Below are positions 46,238 to 64,000 of a stretch of 64,000 bases of DNA, piece after piece. The stretch is from Phallusia mammillata. Taxonomy: Eukaryota; Chordata; Ascidiacea; Phlebobranchia; Ascidiidae. The number at the start of each line of letters is the position of its first letter. Positions within the stretch are counted from its first letter, which is position 1. The stretch lies in assembly GCA_003260075.1 (NCBI GenBank), contig QLIY01000267.1, positions 75,182-139,181 on the forward strand, read 5' to 3'. Below the pieces are notes generated by a model. The model did not search any database, was not told the origin of the DNA, and was given only the letters and a program-made list of their open reading frames with translations. Both the position numbers and the translations under genes were made by a program.

Positions 46238-46391
46238 ATTTTTTTGTTAGCCGGTTCTATCACAAAAGTCATGTTTTTCAGCTGGTTCTGTTACAAAAAG
46301 TACATTGACAGTAACCAGCAATGCTAACCGGTTCGCTGATCTCATAAAAATTCATGAAACGGTTCTTTTGAACCGGCTGAATCCCACCTGT
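46238..46391. mobile_element. diverged partial copy of the CCGGTTCT-type MITE
   Basis: Shares AGCCGGTTCTATCACAAAA, GTTACAAAAAGT, TGCTAACCGGTTCG and GGCTGAATCCCACC with the element at 47957-48136, about 80% alike. Its left end is eroded. Confidence 0.65.
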
Positions 46392-46479
46392 AGAAGACTT
46401 ATTGTGCAGAATTTATTAGCAAATGTTTTAAGAAGGGTCCTTGTTTGCTGTTTAAAATGTGAGCGTAATCTGCCTAGTG

Positions 46480-46893
46480 CAGTGGTTCTTAACCTGGGGT
46501 TCGCGGACCCCCAAGGGGTCCGTGAGATGGTTTCAGGGGTCCACGGAGGGAAATATGTTAAGTATCATTAACCAACAGAAGAATATTTTTAAGTTTCTCA
46601 ACCGTTTTTACAATCCTGCATACGAGTGCACGCTAGCTGTTTATTACGTTTATTATTATTTGTAAAGTTATATATACCAGAAATATTATCAATTCGATGC
46701 GTTGGCCACTACAATACAGAAACGTCATTGATTTTAAAGGACTGTGAAGGTGGATTTAAATGCTTCAAAAGCATGACAGATAATGCAAGAAACGTGAAAC
46801 ATAAAAAGACTTACGGTAAATGGCGTTGGGGGTCCGCAGACTTACAAAATTCATAAAATGGGTGCGTGACTACAATAAGGTTAAGAACCACTG
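46480..46893. mobile_element. hAT-type non-autonomous element
   Basis: Begins CAGTGGTTCTTAACCTGGGG and ends AGGTTAAGAACCACTG, a 16-bp perfect terminal inverted repeat. Exact 8-bp duplication GCCTAGTG at 46472-46479 and 46894-46901. Low divergence between the ends suggests a young insertion. Confidence 0.9.
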
Positions 46894-46901
46894 GCCTAGT
46901 G

Positions 46902-47956
46902 GTTGTCTATATTGTGTGTTTAAGCGCCAGCTGTGCACTTCCCAGACAATCAAATTTTACATGAAATTTACATGAAAAATAACGATGTAACTTATTGTAA
47001 TATTACGCTTAAATCTTAGAATTTAATGTTTCGTTTAATTTGACTCATCAAATCCGTTTTAAGCTCCGAGTTTGGAGAAATCAAACAATTTACGTAATTT
47101 TTCTGAAATCCGTAGTATTATTTTGGACACCAAATTGCGTCGTGCTGGGGTTCATTCACGTAACAATGGGTTGGACAACTTGTATTTTATAGGACAGATC
47201 TTCCTCAAGCTTTTGAGTTGGATGACGTAGCCTACTTGACTGCCAGTTTAGTTTGACAACGCTGTTTTGTTATTTTCGTTCCTATAACCTGACTTTTGTG
47301 GAACACGGTGTTGCGTCATTTTTATTGAAAATACGTTTTTGTTGTGTGGAAATAGCGTTGTTGTTTATTACCTACCGTTTTCCAAAACCGTTGGTGGACT
47401 TTGTGTCATAAGAACTTTAGTTACAGTTTGTTTTTGAAAGGCGTATGGAATTCGTAGGCTTTATCCGTGCATTGGGCATATATTTGTATCTACGCAGCAT
47501 TTAAATGGCACCCAAAACTATCTACAGTTCCAGCATATACAAATGTTTTAAATTATTCCGTCAGTGCTTGAGTCTGCTTGAGACTTGGACAAATTAGAGT
47601 GGCCTATTGTCGGAAAAGATTTTTTTGGAAGAAGTTCCTCTGTCTGTGGGATTTGTTAAAACTGGAAAATCACTCTTTCGTTTCGAACATTTGGCTTGCT
47701 TGTGGGGTCTTTTATTTATATCCTTGGCGTCCATACTTGTAATCAACTAAAACACCCAGCAGCGCTTCGTTTTTTATATCTCATCTCCGTTATTCCTACC
47801 TTTTAGAGAAATTCAAGTTTTTTTTTATAAATCTCTCGTTTGTGTGTTTTCCCTGTCTTAAACCTTAGTCAACTACGAAGCTAGCAATTGTCAGAGGACA
47901 TGTCCTCCTTTTTACCAAATGCAACTTTGTCAATAGGCCTACTACGGGGATATAAA
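46902..47956. other. intergenic, nothing identified
   Basis: AT-rich; no gene, repeat end or RNA gene that I can support. Confidence 0.5.
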
Positions 47957-48136
47957 CAGTGGTGGGATTCAAATTTTTTGTCAGCCGGTTCTATCACAAA
48001 ATTCATATTTTTCAGCCGGTTCTGTTACAAAAAGTCCATTGACAGTGACCAGTAATGCTAACCGGTTCGGTGATCCCATAAAATTTCGTAAGACGGTTCT
48101 ATAAAACCGGCGTGAACCGGCTGAATCCCACCACTG
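47957..48136. mobile_element. 180-bp MITE with CAGTGGTGGGATTCA ends
   Basis: CAGTGGTGGGATTCA at the left and TGAATCCCACCACTG at the right are perfect inverted repeats. GATATAAA precedes it (47949-47956) and recurs at 48144-48151, seven bases beyond the right end, so the duplication is displaced by an extra GGCACTG. Confidence 0.8.
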
Positions 48137-49871
48137 GGCACTGGATATAAACATTGCCCAAATGTTGTCGTTTTTGTATTTTCTGTATTTCATTACGATT
48201 AAGCCATTACATACATCTTTGGTCAACTTAACTTAAATCCAAATAGCCTTTAAAAACCAACGGCTGTTTTAATCGCGCCTGTGCAAAACTTGCTTTGTTT
48301 TCGTTGCACTTTACTAGCACAACAGGTGAACGTGAATGTCCAAAACATTTGACAATACCGAATAAAAGCGACATCTTGTGGTTGCGGTAAATAATTTATT
48401 TATCCAATTTGGGGCATTTCATAAGTAATAGCGTCGAAACGCAAATGTGTGTGTGAAATCATAGTATACTATGTGAAATCATAGTATACTGTTAGTATAC
48501 TATGGTGAAATACAGTTTAGCTATACATACAACTTGCGTGTTTGGGTTTGGATGTCCCCAAAACGATCTGTCATCACTCATCGGCAACCAATTAATTGTA
48601 TCATCGGTCACGTGACCTGTTTGAATTGGGATTTGGGATAGCAGTTTTCAACAAGTGTAAATTTATTGTCGTTTTGTCGCAAGCTCTGTAACAGTGATTT
48701 TGCAGAAAAAGTGGAAATCACCGATTTATAGATTTAAACAACAGTTTCCGTAGTTTGGGGGGGGGGGCAGAAAATCTGTAAGTGGAAATCACCGATTTAT
48801 AGATTTAAACAACAGTTTCCGTAGTTTCAAAAACACCTGTGCCATAATTTTTGTGTGAGAAACTAAATAAATAAGTGATACATACAATTAACTTTAATCA
48901 CTGTCTAAAATAAAAAAAATGTTTCTTAATTTATTTTTTCATTATTTAGTTTTTATCAGTTTCTATCTATTGTTTCTGTCCATGCAGTCTGTGTCACTTA
49001 TTCTTTTTAATTTAAACTTTGGTATTGTTGCCTTGTTGCTAGAGCCTTTAGCGATGACCAAAAATTTTTTGATGTAACTAAAGAGAATATGATTTGAAAG
49101 CAGCATTTATTTTAGAGCCAGCACATATTGAATATGTCACATATTTGATAAAAAACTTTCCTTGTTGCTAGAACATTTTGCAAAGACATTCTGTGACAGT
49201 TTGACAGAGTACAACCAACGCTATGACATTCATATGAATTTCAAAATACGTTTATTAATTTCTGTTTATTTTATTTTTTCAATAGAATCTATTTACAACC
49301 TACTCAGAAAATAAAAAAATAACTATTTAAACAACCAACTCTGAGACTAAGAAAGCTGCCACCTTGGGTAAACAATTTGTTAATGGCCTTTGACATTGTA
49401 CACATTGCCAATGATGTGTTTGTTATAATTAGTCATGGCCCACTAGTTTACCGTAGCCCCATAAGCCTGGCCAAGTCTGATTTTTGTGGGTTCACTGTTT
49501 TATGTAAGATCTTTGAATGGACATGTAGGTTATATAAAAGGCCTTAACATCCAGTCTGCAGTATATAGCAGTTCCCAACAAGATCTTGTGATAAAGAGGA
49601 TCCAGCAGCACTTTGTGCTAAATTTTTGCGGTACAAAAATTTGCAAAACTAACTTAAGTATGCAGATTGGATTAATAGTACAACTCTGTCTGTACATGTT
49701 ACTGTAAATTCTGTTGCTGGGTTCTGGCAAGATTTGTTAATGTTGAACTTCTGTATTATTTCTTGGAATTGGTTTTATTGAATTTGTTTAGAGTCCAATT
49801 AGTGTTTTGTGTCTCTTTGTGTGAATGTGACCAAATCGGGTACATTTAAAACAAAACTGTAGTTTACAATA
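48137..49871. other. upstream region of CKAP5
   Basis: Non-coding. It holds clustered CATAGTATACTATG-like palindromes (48460-48505) and one G-tract duplication (48712-48826). The CKAP5 promoter and 5' UTR should be in its right part, but no TATA box stands out. Confidence 0.4.
48712..48826. repeat. short direct duplication joined by G11
   Basis: 48712-48756 and 48781-48826 match; G tract 48757-48767. Confidence 0.75.
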
Positions 49872-63430
<13,559 letters not shown>

Positions 63431-63659
63431 GTGAGTAAATTTTATTATTGCAACTAAAAAGATCATTATACATGTTCTATCTTGACCAATACATGCTACG
63501 AGTTACCAAACTATACTTTTTGATATACAGCTAAGGCATGAAAGCATTTACATTTATTGCACTTTATCAGTATATAATATGTATGATCTGTTATTACCTT
63601 TGTTTTACCAAACCTGCCTACTCATTGATTTGGCGTACTCCACACCTTTTAAAAATGTG

Positions 63660-64000
63660 GCAATTATGGGTCCCCTTCCCTGAAGGGGACACATTTTGAT
63701 TTCACTTACCGGTAGTTTTTTTTTCTTTTTTCTCCGGTGAAGTTTGCCCATGCAGTTTTGGTATGAAATCTTTGATGTATTGAGATGAAATTTTTACAGA
63801 TGGTAGATACAGTTATGTAGCTGTGCCATCTGCTTCGTTTAACTTGATAACCCCAGTATTTACCCTGCTAGCCCTAGACAGTTTGTTCATTGTCCCACTT
63901 TAAGTTGTCGTTTGTTGTGTTTTACCCTGTAGCCCCAATAGTTACCTAGCTAGCCCCCTAAAATGAGTGAGTTTGTAAACAATGTCGGAATTGGCTGAAA
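63660..64000. repeat. inverted copy of the palindrome-ended repeat, running off the edge
   Basis: Starts with the palindrome CCCCTTCCCTGAAGGGG, then TTTCTCCGGTGAAGTTTG, GATGGTAGATAC and CTGCTAGCCC. In reverse orientation this matches 34050-34270. It lies in the CKAP5 intron after the last visible exon. Confidence 0.75.

Overview
The window is animal nuclear DNA: AT-rich, with intron-dense genes, GT-AG introns and single copies of genes that vertebrates have as families. Gene content (DYRK4-type kinase, BRE1, polyubiquitin, XMAP215/CKAP5), short introns and high divergence between duplicated haplotype-like blocks suggest an invertebrate deuterostome, most likely an ascidian tunicate such as Ciona. 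The species is inference.

Layout. At 1-166 is the possible 3' end of a gene leaving the left edge. From 167 to 7641 there is no gene, but several hAT-type elements with 8-bp target duplications and one inverted-repeat element with an unusually long flanking duplication. At 7642-16642 (minus) lies a 16-exon DYRK4-like kinase. At 18710-19820 (minus) is a phase-consistent four-exon model for a 77-residue protein I do not recognise. At 23998-37144 (minus) is the BRE1 (RNF20/RNF40) ubiquitin ligase, about 21 exons from a lysine-rich N-terminus through coiled coils to a C-terminal RING. At 38419-40439 (plus) is an Arf-like GTPase. At 42216-45264 (plus) is a nine-unit polyubiquitin gene with an intron in every repeat. 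At 49872-63430 (plus) is CKAP5/XMAP215, running off the right edge, with a possible alternative first exon or nested gene at 51635-52126.

The genes do not form one pathway. BRE1 and polyubiquitin both belong to ubiquitin signalling (histone H2B monoubiquitylation and ubiquitin supply). CKAP5 and the kinase are cytoskeletal and signalling housekeeping genes.

The strongest structural signal is technical. About thirty homopolymer tracts sit mostly at junctions of 45-250 bp direct duplications. Every one is C left of the N gap (32929-33427) and every one is G right of it. Together with isolated N bases at other duplication junctions and gene fragments in the wrong place, this indicates two divergent haplotypes badly merged, with the two contigs joined in opposite orientation. 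Some duplications fall inside exons (kinase exon 1, BRE1 exon 10) and one splits a CKAP5 exon, so automatic gene models here will be wrong at those points.
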